Source: Pluralibacter gergoviae ATCC 33028 = NBRC 105706
GTDB taxonomy: Bacteria; Pseudomonadota; Gammaproteobacteria; Enterobacterales; Enterobacteriaceae
DNA length: 64,000 nt
Direction of reading: 5' to 3'
NCBI RefSeq assembly: GCF_001598855.1
Contig: NZ_BCZS01000002.1
Location: 331,539-395,538 of the forward strand
Shown: positions 9,043-16,986 of the stretch, one piece after another
How the letters are laid out: every line of letters starts with the position of its first letter
Numbering within the stretch: position 1 is the stretch's first letter
Position numbers and translations under genes: made by a program
The notes under the pieces: model-generated
The model's database searches: none
Seen by the model: the letters and a program-made list of their open reading frames with translations, nothing else
What the model was told of the DNA's origin: nothing

Positions 9043-9399
9043 ACTCGACCCCGGGTAGTTGAAAGCGCCGCCGATCGCCGGGTCTTTGACGTCAGCGTCA
9101 CCTGGCTCACTAAGGGAAGCACCTCCGGATTGACGCTGAACTTCCGGATGCGCCAGCGCAGCGACGAGGAGGGACAGTATTCACTTATTGATCCCGACAG
9201 CATGCGCGTCTCATGGCCCGGCGTCGGCAGTGAGGCTGTTAAAACTGTGCTGCAGGGGTTCCGGGCCAGAATGACAGATGGTGAAAAATTTGAGCCTTAC
9301 AGCCACACCACAATCGCCCGGTTTCCGGGCTATATCGTCCTCACGCCCGGGGAGGCGCCGCAGTTCTGCAGTAAGGAACCGCCCGGGGAGGATGAATGA
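9043..9399 (+). pseudogene. 5'-truncated hypothetical gene next to IS
   Basis: The frame is open from the IS end at 9040 with no start codon at the natural beginning, so the IS removed the N-terminus; the first internal ATG is at 9130. The remaining ~118 residues (VSVTWLTKGSTSGLTLNFRM ... RFPGYIVLTPGEAPQFC) match no family I recognise. It overlaps the next gene by 4 bp (ATGA), so the two were an operon. GC content resembles the backbone. Confidence 0.5.
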
Positions 9400-9788
9400 T
9401 GGGAGTATCTACGATGGTGCAGTTTGAGTTCTGCGAGACAACGTTCACTGCACGGTGCCGCTGGTCTGCATGCGACCTGGGGCGCCAGGTCCGCCTCAGC
9501 CTGAGGGACATGCAGGCCCTCTATCCGGAACTGGCGCACTGGAGCCTGCTCGCCCTGTCCTGCGGCTGGGACAGTTATGCTGGTGACAGGTTAGCCCCGG
9601 CGCCAGTAGGGGGCGTAACGCGGATCCGCGATGAGGGGTTTCTGGCGTACTGCTACGTGCGCCAGCGCTGGCCTGGATTCAGCTTCGGCAGTGCCGGCAG
9701 CCTGGCGCCGCAGCTGCGGGCCCTGGGGGCTGCCCGGCCCTGGCAGCTGACGCCGCCGCCGGCGAAGCCGGACTGGGTGACATCGTGA
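9396..9788 (+). CDS. Hypothetical protein, 130 residues
   Basis: It begins with an ATGA overlap with the upstream fragment and is itself overlapped by a possible next gene at 9785. Features are an N-terminal beta-rich stretch (VQFEFCETTFTARCRWSACD), a central LRDMQALYPELAHWSLLALSC segment and a proline-rich end (LTPPPAKPDW). There is no signal peptide or membrane segment. I do not recognise the family. The tight overlaps suggest a three-gene transcription unit whose first and last members are damaged. An in-frame ATG at 9414 is an alternative start. Confidence 0.5.
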   Translation: MMGVSTMVQFEFCETTFTARCRWSACDLGRQVRLSLRDMQALYPELAHWSLLALSCGWDSYAGDRLAPAPVGGVTRIRDEGFLAYCYVRQRWPGFSFGSAGSLAPQLRALGAARPWQLTPPPAKPDWVTS

Positions 9789-9941
9789 GCGCGTATCTGG
9801 TCATTCCCGGGCGGCCGGCTCCGGCCTACGGCGGTGGCCATCGACTATCCCGAGGCGCTGGCGCTGCGGCAACGGGTTCAACGCGCTTTACCGCAATGGC
9901 TGGATAGCGGAGGCTACCCTCTGGGCTCGCGCCCGCCGTAA
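9785..9941 (+). pseudogene. Possible frameshifted small gene
   Basis: A GTG at 9785 overlaps the upstream stop and opens MSAYLVIPGRPAPAYGG, which soon loses coherence. Moving to another frame near 9838 continues as IDYPEALALRQRVQRALPQW and ends at 9941. One frameshift would therefore join the two into a protein of about 50 residues. The gene is either broken or spurious. Confidence 0.3.
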
Positions 9942-9990
9942 GATCCACGATGTGCACGTTCGCACGCCGTCAGTCCTGACGGAGGAAGTC

Positions 9991-10023
9991 TGCAAACCAA
10001 AATCTGATTTATTCAACAAAGCC
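9991..10023 (-). mobile_element. Solo end of an IS903-type (IS5-family) element
   Basis: The 18-mer GATTTATTCAACAAAGCC at 10006-10023 is the complement of the known IS903 terminal repeat (GGCTTTGTTGAATAAATC). The next inward bases (CAGATTT) also fit IS903. No transposase or second end is present nearby. The remnant marks the junction between the island and the hpa cluster, exactly where hpaBC would be expected. Confidence 0.75.
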
Positions 10024-10039
10024 AGTTAAGAGACCCAGC

Positions 10040-10930
10040 CTAACTCCCCCGATACCCCGTCGGCGAGCACCCCTCCATGCGGTGAAAAAAGCGCGCAAAG
10101 TAGGCCGGATCCTTATACCCCAGCTCCAGCGCAATCTGGTTGACGCTCAGTTCGCTGAAGCGCAGCAGGCGCCGGGCCTCCCGGCTGACGCGCTCGAAGA
10201 TCAGCCGCTTCGGCGGCTGGTTGGCGAAGCGGCGGCACAGCTCCGTCAGGCGGGATTCGCTCATCCCCAGCATGTCGGCGTAGGCCGGCACCGTCAGGTG
10301 CTGGCGAAAGCGTTCGTCCACCAGGCGATTAAACTTCTGAAACAGCCGCATCTCGCCGCGCACGCCGCTTGGCGCTCTGTCGCACGGCGGCGCCTCGCGC
10401 AGCAGTAGGGTAAAGACGCTGCGGGCGAGGGACTGCAGCAGCAGCTCGCGGCCGGGGCGCCGATGGCGAAATTCATCGGCAATCGTTGGCCAGAGGTGGT
10501 TGAGCGCGCTCAGGGTGGCGGGCAGATTCTCCAGCGACAGGCAGATCCCCTGCAGCATCGCCGCCTCGCCGCTGCCGGGCCACAGGCTCTCAATCAGCGG
10601 CCAGACCAGCTCCTGGCGCACGGTCAGTACGTGGCCGTCGCTGTCCGGCTCGGTAAAAAAGGCGTGCGGCACCGAGGGCGGGGTGAGGATAAACAGCGGC
10701 GCGCGCACCGCGTAGTAGTGGGCGTCCAGCTGCAGGGTGATGCGTCCGGTGGCGAGAAAATGCAGCTGGAAGTAGCGGTCGTGCCAGTGGGGGCGCATAT
10801 CGCGCCCGAAGAACGCCGCCAGCCGGGCGAAGGTTTCGTAGTGCACGTCCTCCCCGGCGTAGCGGGCGTCATACTCCCGCACCAGATCGATATTCTGGTA
10901 GCCGTGCGCAAAGGCCGCCTCCGCGGTCAT
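10040..10930 (-). CDS. hpaA: HpaA, AraC-family activator of 4-hydroxyphenylacetate genes
   Basis: A 296-residue regulator, the usual HpaA length. The N-terminal half is an AraC-type cupin sensing domain (HWHDRYFQLHFLATGRITLQ). The C-terminal ~90 residues carry two helix-turn-helix motifs (YADMLGMSESRLTELCRRFA and VNQIALELGYKDPAYFARFF). In E. coli W, HpaA activates the hpaBC hydroxylase operon in response to 4-hydroxyphenylacetate. The start is set by the ATGA overlap with the end of hpaX; an upstream in-frame extension lies inside hpaX and is not used. Its normal target hpaBC is absent downstream, where an IS end and the island begin. Confidence 0.9.
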   Translation of the reverse strand: MTAEAAFAHGYQNIDLVREYDARYAGEDVHYETFARLAAFFGRDMRPHWHDRYFQLHFLATGRITLQLDAHYYAVRAPLFILTPPSVPHAFFTEPDSDGHVLTVRQELVWPLIESLWPGSGEAAMLQGICLSLENLPATLSALNHLWPTIADEFRHRRPGRELLLQSLARSVFTLLLREAPPCDRAPSGVRGEMRLFQKFNRLVDERFRQHLTVPAYADMLGMSESRLTELCRRFANQPPKRLIFERVSREARRLLRFSELSVNQIALELGYKDPAYFARFFHRMEGCSPTGYRGS

Positions 10931-12285
10931 GCCCGCTTCTCCGCTACAGAAATCACCGCCGTTTGCGGTTCGCGGCGGCCGCCCATTGGAATGGCGGTCA
11001 GCACCAGCGCGCCGGCTATCAGCAGCCCGGCGACGAACCACAGCCCGGCGCTGAAGCTCCCGGTGCTGTCGCGCAGAATGCCGATCAGCAGCGGGCTGAC
11101 GGCGGATCCGACGTTGCCAACGGCGTTGATCGTCGCCAGCGCCACGGCCCTCGCCCGCAGGCTGATTACCCTGTCCGGCGTGGTCCAGAAGATCGCCATG
11201 GCGGTAAACGATCCCGTCGACGCCATGACGATCCCCAGCAGCTGGATCAGGTTACTGCCGCTTGCTGATGCCAGCAGCCAGCCGGCGGCGGCGAACAGGT
11301 AGGGCAGGATAGTGTGCAGCTTGCGCTCGCTGCGCCGGTCAGAGCGGCGGCTCCACCAGATCATGCCGAAAATGGTGCAGAACTGAGGAATAGCCGCCAG
11401 CAGGCCAATCATGATGTTGCTGCTGCCGGTGTTAAAGCTCTGCAGGATCTGCGGCGTCCAGATGTTGATGGCGCTCAGGGTGTTGGTCAGGCAGAAGTAG
11501 GCGAGCGTGTAGAGCAGCACGGCGGGCGTCAGCACTTCCCGCAGGGTGGAGCGCGGTGCGCTCCGGGGAGCAGCGGCAGCGCTGCGCTCCCGATCGAGCA
11601 TCTGCTTCAGCGCCCGCTTCTCATCGTCGTCCAGCCAGCCGGCCTGGTCCGGGGTGTCGTTAAGGAAAAACCAGGTCACAACGCCGAGGAGGACCGAGGG
11701 CAGCCCCTCCAGCAGAAAGAGCCACTGCCAGCCTTTTAAATGCCACAGGCCGTCAAGGGCCAGGATGTAGCCGGAGAGCAGCGATCCGAACATCATCGTT
11801 ACCGGCATCGCTATCATAAACAGCGCGTTGGCCCGCGCCCGGTGCCAGGCCGGAAACCACCAGGTGAGATAGACCAGCACCCCCGGCAGAAAGCCCGCCT
11901 CGGCAATGCCGACCAGCATCCGCAGCAGGTAGAGCGTCTGCGGGCTGGTGGCGAACAGGGTACAGGTCGAGGCGATACCCCACACCACCATGATCCCGGC
12001 AATCCAGCGGCGGGCGCCGACCTTCGCCAGCATGATATTGCTGGGGATGCCGCACAGCACGTAGGTGACATAGAACAGGGTCGCCGCCAGGCCGAACATC
12101 GTTGAGGTCAGGCCCAGATCCTTGCCCATGGTCAGCCCGGCGAAGCCGATGTTGATCCTGTCGAGGAAGGAGAAGACGAACAGGACGAACAGAAAGGTAA
12201 TCAGACGGCGAAACAGTTTTTTTATTACGCGCTGTTCGATCCCGCCAGCGCTGTGGTTATCAGGATGCAGGGAAGAGGCTGTCAT
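10927..12285 (-). CDS. hpaX: HpaX, 4-hydroxyphenylacetate permease (MFS)
   Basis: A 452-residue major facilitator of the anion:cation symporter family with about 12 hydrophobic segments. The loop 2-3 region has FSFLDRINIGFAG, and the centre and end have long hydrophobic helices (LLYTLAYFCLTNTLSAINIW, LWFVAGLLIAGALVLTAIP). It imports 4-hydroxyphenylacetate (and related acids) with protons. It lies between hpaI and hpaA, as in E. coli W, and overlaps hpaA by 4 bp. About 20 bp separate it from hpaI, so it is part of the same transcript. Confidence 0.9.
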   Translation of the reverse strand: MTASSLHPDNHSAGGIEQRVIKKLFRRLITFLFVLFVFSFLDRINIGFAGLTMGKDLGLTSTMFGLAATLFYVTYVLCGIPSNIMLAKVGARRWIAGIMVVWGIASTCTLFATSPQTLYLLRMLVGIAEAGFLPGVLVYLTWWFPAWHRARANALFMIAMPVTMMFGSLLSGYILALDGLWHLKGWQWLFLLEGLPSVLLGVVTWFFLNDTPDQAGWLDDDEKRALKQMLDRERSAAAAPRSAPRSTLREVLTPAVLLYTLAYFCLTNTLSAINIWTPQILQSFNTGSSNIMIGLLAAIPQFCTIFGMIWWSRRSDRRSERKLHTILPYLFAAAGWLLASASGSNLIQLLGIVMASTGSFTAMAIFWTTPDRVISLRARAVALATINAVGNVGSAVSPLLIGILRDSTGSFSAGLWFVAGLLIAGALVLTAIPMGGRREPQTAVISVAEKRA

Positions 12286-12305
12286 GATGCGCTCCGGGTC
12301 TCCGC

Positions 12306-13103
12306 TCAGTAGACGGATTTATTATTGTCAGCTGCAGTATCGCGCCCGGCGTTAAAGCGCGCCGCCAGCGCCTCCGCGCTCCGCGCCAGCAGGGTGGTAT
12401 CAACGCCGACCGCCACAAACAGCGCCCCGAGTTCGAGATAGCGCTTCGCCAGCGGCTCGTTCGCCATCAGGATCCCCGGCGCTTTCCCGGCTGCGCGAAT
12501 TTGCGCGATGGCGCTCTCAATCGCCGCCTGCACCTCCGGGTGCTGCGGGTTGCCGCCGAAGCCCATATCGGCGCTGAGGTCGGCGGGGCCGATAAATACC
12601 CCGTCCACGCCGTCGACGTCGAGGATCTGCGGCAGATTTTTCAGCGCCTCGCGGGTCTCAATCTGCACCAGCACGCACATGGCGTCGTTGGCCTCCTGCA
12701 GATAGTTCGGCACCCGGTTCCAGCGCGAGGCGCGGGCCAGCGCGCTGCCGACGCCGCGGATCCCCTCCGGCGGATAGCGGGTGGCGCGCACCGCCAGCCG
12801 GGCCTCGTCGGCGTTCTGCACCATCGGCACCAGCAGGGTCTGCGCGCCGACGTCCAGCAGCTGCTTGATCTGCACCGGATCGTTCCACGACGGGCGCACC
12901 ACCGGCTGGCCGGGATAGGGAGCCACGGCCTGCAGCTGGGTCAGGACCGTCTGCACATTATTCGGCGCGTGCTCGCCGTCGATCAGCAGCCAGTCGAAGC
13001 CTGCGCCCGCCAGCAGTTCGGCACTGTAGCTGCTGCACAGCCCCAGCCACAGGCCAATCTGCGGTTTGCCGGCCTTCAGCGCGGCTTTAAACGTGTTATT
13101 CAT
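12306..13103 (-). CDS. hpaI: HpaI, 4-hydroxy-2-oxoheptanedioate aldolase
   Basis: A 265-residue class II (metal-dependent) pyruvate aldolase that splits 4-hydroxy-2-oxoheptanedioate into pyruvate and succinate semialdehyde. Landmarks are [29 protein letters not shown], the metal ligands in [10 protein letters not shown] (Glu) and [10 protein letters not shown] (Asp). The ATG at 13103 follows AAGGAGAAGAAG and gives the standard length; the longer upstream frame lies inside hpaH. A succinate semialdehyde dehydrogenase-like gene occurs at 35765 and could handle the product, which is inference. Confidence 0.93.
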   Translation of the reverse strand: MNNTFKAALKAGKPQIGLWLGLCSSYSAELLAGAGFDWLLIDGEHAPNNVQTVLTQLQAVAPYPGQPVVRPSWNDPVQIKQLLDVGAQTLLVPMVQNADEARLAVRATRYPPEGIRGVGSALARASRWNRVPNYLQEANDAMCVLVQIETREALKNLPQILDVDGVDGVFIGPADLSADMGFGGNPQHPEVQAAIESAIAQIRAAGKAPGILMANEPLAKRYLELGALFVAVGVDTTLLARSAEALAARFNAGRDTAADNNKSVY

Positions 13104-13113
13104 CTTCTTCTCC

Positions 13114-13917
13114 TTAAACGAAGCGGCAGCTGATGGCGCCCATGTTGCCGTAGTCAACGTGGAAGGTATCGCCCCGTCGCGCGGGCACCGGGCGGGTAAA
13201 GGAGCCGCCGAGGATAATCTGCCCGGCATCGAGCTGGACGTCGTAGGGGGCGAGCTTGTTGGCCAGCCACGCCACGCCGTTGGCCGGGTGGTTGAGCACG
13301 CCCGCCGCGACGCCGGTCTCTTCAATGACGCCGTTGCGGTAGAGCAGGGCGGAGATCCAGCGCAGATCCAGCGCGTCTGGCCTGATCGGCCGGCCGCCGA
13401 GGATCACCCCGGCATTGGCCGCGTTGTCGGAGATGGTGTCGAACACCTGGCGCGGACGGCCGGTTTCCGGGTCAACGTTGTGGCAGCGGGCGTCGATCAG
13501 CTCCAGGGCCGGGATCACGTAGTCGGTGGCGTTATAGACGTCGAACAGGGTGCAGTTCGGCCCGCGCAGCGGTTTCGCCAGTACGAAGGCCAGCTCCACC
13601 TCGATGCGCGGGACGATAAAGCGGTCGGTGGGAATATCGCTGCCGTCGTGAAAGAACATGTCGTCGAGCAGGGCGCCGTAGTCCGGTTCGCTTATCTGCG
13701 AGCTGGCCTGCATCGCCTTAGAGGTCAGGCCGATTTTGTGGCCCTTCAGGGTGCGGCCTTCGGCGATTTTCATCGCCACCCACTCGCGCTGGACGGCGTA
13801 GGCGTCTTCAATGGTGATGGTCGGGTAGTCAAGCGAGACGGCGCGGATCTGCTCCCGCTGCTTTTCCGCCTGGTTCAGCCGCTGGGCTATCAGGGTGTGG
13901 GTCTGTTTATCGAGCAT
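13114..13917 (-). CDS. hpaH: HpaH, 2-oxohept-4-ene-1,7-dioate hydratase
   Basis: 267 residues, the standard length, of the fumarylacetoacetate-hydrolase-like hydratase group (MhpD relatives). It adds water to 2-oxohept-4-enedioate, giving the HpaI substrate. Motifs include [13 protein letters not shown], the acidic metal site in [15 protein letters not shown] and [12 protein letters not shown] near the end. ATG 13917 was chosen over an upstream in-frame ATG because it restores the family N-terminus ([18 protein letters not shown]). Confidence 0.93.
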   Translation of the reverse strand: MLDKQTHTLIAQRLNQAEKQREQIRAVSLDYPTITIEDAYAVQREWVAMKIAEGRTLKGHKIGLTSKAMQASSQISEPDYGALLDDMFFHDGSDIPTDRFIVPRIEVELAFVLAKPLRGPNCTLFDVYNATDYVIPALELIDARCHNVDPETGRPRQVFDTISDNAANAGVILGGRPIRPDALDLRWISALLYRNGVIEETGVAAGVLNHPANGVAWLANKLAPYDVQLDAGQIILGGSFTRPVPARRGDTFHVDYGNMGAISCRFV

Positions 13918-13939
13918 GATGGCTTCCTGTGAGTACCGC

Positions 13940-13979
13940 ACGGTTTCCCTCTCCCGCTGCAAAGAGGGTCAGAAACCGT
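13940..13979 (-). other. Intra-operon inverted repeat between hpaF and hpaH
   Basis: Arms ACGGTTTC (13940-13947) and GAAACCGT (13972-13979), with inner CCCTCT/AGAGGG pairing, form a strong stem in the mRNA across the hpaF stop. No T-run follows in the direction of transcription, so it is more likely an RNA-stabilising or processing hairpin than a full terminator. Confidence 0.5.
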
Positions 13980-14359
13980 TACTTAAACAGCGCGTGCACG
14001 TTGTTCTGTTTGTAGTTCAGCGTCGGGTGCAGCTCTTCGATCTCAAAAGAGAGCGCCAGATAGCGGCTCTCCATCAGGGCGGCGAAGTGCTGCTTGATCA
14101 GCCCGAACAGCATCTCTCCGGTTTGCTGGCGGCTTTCCAGGCTGCGGCCGCTGCCGATCTTCAGCGTCATATGGACGAAGGCGTAATCGTGCCTGCCGTC
14201 GGCCATCTGCCAGGTATCCAGCCAGTGCGCCCGGCTGCGTATTCCGCCGATGGGGAAGATGCCGGTGGCGGCCAGCGCCTCGTTGACCTTGGCGAACAGG
14301 CCGGGGAGATCGGCTTCGCTGCGGATGTTGTCGGTGCATTCAGCAATAAAATGCGGCAT
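13979..14359 (-). CDS. hpaF: HpaF, 5-carboxymethyl-2-hydroxymuconate isomerase
   Basis: A 126-residue protein, exactly the E. coli length, starting MPHFIAECTDNIRSEADLPG. The penultimate-type proline (Pro2) is the catalytic base in this tautomerase-fold family. It isomerises 5-carboxymethyl-2-hydroxymuconate after HpaE. It lies between hpaD and hpaH, separated from each by GC-rich hairpins. Confidence 0.93.
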   Translation of the reverse strand: MPHFIAECTDNIRSEADLPGLFAKVNEALAATGIFPIGGIRSRAHWLDTWQMADGRHDYAFVHMTLKIGSGRSLESRQQTGEMLFGLIKQHFAALMESRYLALSFEIEELHPTLNYKQNNVHALFK

Positions 14360-14379
14360 AGCGCCCTCCGGGGGCAGAG

Positions 14380-14402
14380 GCGCGCGGGAACATCCCGCGC
14401 GC
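14380..14402 (-). other. Intra-operon hairpin between hpaD and hpaF
   Basis: CGCGCGGGA (14381-14389), loop ACA, TCCCGCGCG (14393-14401), with one further G/C pair outside. A very stable stem of about 10 bp just after the hpaD stop on the minus strand, without a T-run. It probably acts on mRNA stability or partial attenuation. Confidence 0.5.
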
Positions 14403-14407
14403 GGAGG

Positions 14408-15481
14408 TTACAGAGAGTTGCCGAGCTTAAAGCCCTTTTCCGTATCGCCCTCGCGGGTCCAGGAAAAGCCGTCGGCGCCGATGGTGACGGCCATTTCGCT
14501 GGGCGCCTCGCGTTCGACCACCGGCTGCGGCTGGCCGTCGAGATCCAGCACCAGCGAGCCTTCGGTGTACCAGCTCGGCACCACCGGGTTGCCCCACCAA
14601 TCGCGACGCTGGTTGTCGTGTACGTTCCAGGTTACGACCGGGTTATCCGGATCGCCGGTGTAGTAATCCTGGGTGTAGATCTCGATGCGGTGACCGTCAG
14701 GATCGCGCAGGTAGAGATAGAAGGCGTTAGAGACGCCGTGGCGGCCCGGCCCGCGTTCAATAAGGTCTGACTTGCGCAGGGCGCCGAGCTTGTCGCAGAT
14801 CGCCAGAATGTTGTGTTTTTCGTGGGTGGCGAAGGCGATGTGGTGCATGCGCGGCCCGGCGCCGCCGGTCATGGCGGTATCGTGCACGGTGGCCTTGCGG
14901 CGCATCCAGGCGGCGTACACCACCCCGGCATCGTCGCGAATATCTTCCGTGACCCGGAAGCCCAGCCCCTCGATATATTCCACGGCGCGCGGCACGTCCG
15001 GGGTTATCTGATTAAAGTGATCGAGGCGCACCAGCGCGCCCGGCGTGTAAAGATCGTAGCGCCAGGCCAGGCGCTCGACGTGCTGCACGTCGTAGAAGAA
15101 CTCGTAGGGGAAGCCGAGGGGATCTTCGACGCGCACCGCATCGCCGATGCCCTTCACAAAGCCGTTAACCCGGCGCTCCGTGCGGCAGCCCAGCGCCTTA
15201 AAGTAGGCTTCGGCGCGATCGACATCCTCCGGGGCGCGCACGCGGAAGGCAAAGGCGGCGACGGCGGCCACCGGGCCTTCACGCAGGATCAGGTTGTGGT
15301 GAATAAACTCTTCCATTGAACGCAGGTAGAGGGTCTTGTCATCCTCGGCGGTCACCACCAGGCCAAGAATATCGACGTAAAACTCGCGGGCCGCCTTCAG
15401 GCTGGTGACCTGAATTTCCATATAGGCGCAGCGCACAACGTCGGGAGCGGGAACAGCGGTCGTCGTCAGTTTGCTTGTCAT
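14408..15481 (-). CDS. hpaD: Homoprotocatechuate 2,3-dioxygenase, vicinal-oxygen-chelate (type I) class
   Basis: A 357-residue ring-cleavage enzyme converting homoprotocatechuate and O2 to 5-carboxymethyl-2-hydroxymuconate semialdehyde. It consists of glyoxalase-like repeats, with metal ligands His155 (RLDHFNQITPDV), His214 (MHHIAFATHE) and Glu267 (HRIEIYTQDYY). With the chosen start these numbers equal those of the Brevibacterium fuscum HPCD enzyme, and the GPGRHGVSNAFYLY and WNVHDNQRRDWWGNPVVPSW stretches also match it. E. coli HpaD is an unrelated ~283-residue LigB-type enzyme, so this is a non-homologous replacement. ATG 15481 is preferred over ATG 15490 because the AAAGAG ribosome site touches the latter and lies 9 nt before the former. 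Confidence 0.92.
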   Translation of the reverse strand: MTSKLTTTAVPAPDVVRCAYMEIQVTSLKAAREFYVDILGLVVTAEDDKTLYLRSMEEFIHHNLILREGPVAAVAAFAFRVRAPEDVDRAEAYFKALGCRTERRVNGFVKGIGDAVRVEDPLGFPYEFFYDVQHVERLAWRYDLYTPGALVRLDHFNQITPDVPRAVEYIEGLGFRVTEDIRDDAGVVYAAWMRRKATVHDTAMTGGAGPRMHHIAFATHEKHNILAICDKLGALRKSDLIERGPGRHGVSNAFYLYLRDPDGHRIEIYTQDYYTGDPDNPVVTWNVHDNQRRDWWGNPVVPSWYTEGSLVLDLDGQPQPVVEREAPSEMAVTIGADGFSWTREGDTEKGFKLGNSL

Positions 15482-15519
15482 TGTTGTCATCTCTTTCTTT
15501 TTAATCGTAAAACCGGGGG

Positions 15520-16986
15520 TCAGACGCCCCATTTCGGGATCGGATGGTCGCCCATGGAGATGCAGACGTTCTTCATCTCCGCAAACACCTCGAAGCTGTA
15601 CTCGCCGCCTTCGCGGCCGGTGCCGGAGGCCTTCACCCCGCCGAACGGCTGGCGCAGGTCGCGTACGTTCTGGGTGTTGACGAAGACCATGCCGGCTTCA
15701 ATGCCGCGCGCCAGGCGCAGCACCTTGCTCACGTCCTGGGTCCAGATATAGGAGGCCAGGCCGTACTCAACGTCATTCGCCAGCCGCAGCCCCTCGGCCT
15801 CGTCCTTAAACGGCAGCAGGCAGGCCACCGGGCCAAAAATCTCCTCCTGGGCGACGCGCATCCGGTTATCGACGTCCGCCAGCACCGTCGGGCGCAGGAA
15901 GTGGCCGCCCTTCAGATGCGCGGGCAGGTCCGCAGGCTTGTCCGGGCCGCCGGCCAGCAGCGTGGCGCCTTCCTCAATGCCGAGGCGGATGTAGCCGGAG
16001 ACTTTCTCCCAGTGCTGCTGGCTAATCAGCGAGCCTACCTGGGTATTCGGATCGGTCGGATCGCCGACCCGCAGGCGGCTGGCGCGCTCGGCGAAGCGCT
16101 TAACGAATTCGGGATAGATGCTCTGCTGAATGAAGATGCGCGAGCCCGCGGTGCAGCGCTCGCCGTTCAGCGAGAAGATGGTAAACAGCGCGGCGTCCAT
16201 CGCCCGTTCGATATCGGCGTCTTCAAAAATCAGCACCGGCGACTTGCCGCCTAGCTCCATCGAGTACTTCTTCAGCCCGGCGCTCTGCATAATCTTGCGC
16301 CCGGTGGCGGTGCCGCCGGTGAACGATACGGCGCGCACGTCGTGATGGCGCACCAGCGCGTCGCCCGCCGTCGCGCCGTAGCCCTGCACCACGTTCAGCA
16401 CGCCTGCCGGGATGCCCGCTTCCAGCGCCAGCTCGCCGAGGCGGTCGGCGGTCAGCGGCGACAGTTCGGACATCTTCAGCACCGCGGTATTGCCCAGCGC
16501 CAGGCAGGGCGCTACTTTCCAGGTGGCGGTCATAAACGGCACGTTCCACGGCGACACCAGCGCGCAGACGCCCACCGGCTGCACCAGGGTGTAGTTGAGC
16601 ATCTTGTCGTCAACCGGATAGGTTTTGCCGTTCATCTGCTGGCACACTTCGGCGAAGAACTCGAAGTTGTGCGAAGCGCGCGGGATCAGCACGTTTTTGG
16701 TCTGGTGGATCGGCAGGCCGGTGTCGGCGGTCTCCACGGCGGCGATCTCCGGTACGTTCTGGTCGATCAGATCCCCGAGCCTGCGCATCAGCTTCGCGCG
16801 CTCTTTCATCGGCAGGTTGGCCCATTTCGGAAACGCCGCCTTTGCCGCCGCGACGGCCTGCTGGATCTCCGCTTCGCCGCCGGAGGCGACCTCCGCCAGC
16901 ACCTCGCCGGTGGCGGGGTTGGTGGTCTGGAAATAGTCTTTGCTGGCAACGCTTTTGCCGTCTATCCAGTGGTTAATCTTTTTCAT
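15520..16986 (-). CDS. hpaE: HpaE, 5-carboxymethyl-2-hydroxymuconate semialdehyde dehydrogenase
   Basis: 488 residues, the same length as E. coli HpaE. A standard NAD-dependent aldehyde dehydrogenase: the cofactor loop FTGGTATGRKIM, the general base in MELGGKSPVLIFED (Glu) and the catalytic Cys278 in GERCTAGSRIF. It oxidises the HpaD product to 5-carboxymethyl-2-hydroxymuconate. Its ATG overlaps the hpaG stop by 4 bp (ATGA), so translation is coupled. Confidence 0.94.
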   Translation of the reverse strand: MKKINHWIDGKSVASKDYFQTTNPATGEVLAEVASGGEAEIQQAVAAAKAAFPKWANLPMKERAKLMRRLGDLIDQNVPEIAAVETADTGLPIHQTKNVLIPRASHNFEFFAEVCQQMNGKTYPVDDKMLNYTLVQPVGVCALVSPWNVPFMTATWKVAPCLALGNTAVLKMSELSPLTADRLGELALEAGIPAGVLNVVQGYGATAGDALVRHHDVRAVSFTGGTATGRKIMQSAGLKKYSMELGGKSPVLIFEDADIERAMDAALFTIFSLNGERCTAGSRIFIQQSIYPEFVKRFAERASRLRVGDPTDPNTQVGSLISQQHWEKVSGYIRLGIEEGATLLAGGPDKPADLPAHLKGGHFLRPTVLADVDNRMRVAQEEIFGPVACLLPFKDEAEGLRLANDVEYGLASYIWTQDVSKVLRLARGIEAGMVFVNTQNVRDLRQPFGGVKASGTGREGGEYSFEVFAEMKNVCISMGDHPIPKWGV

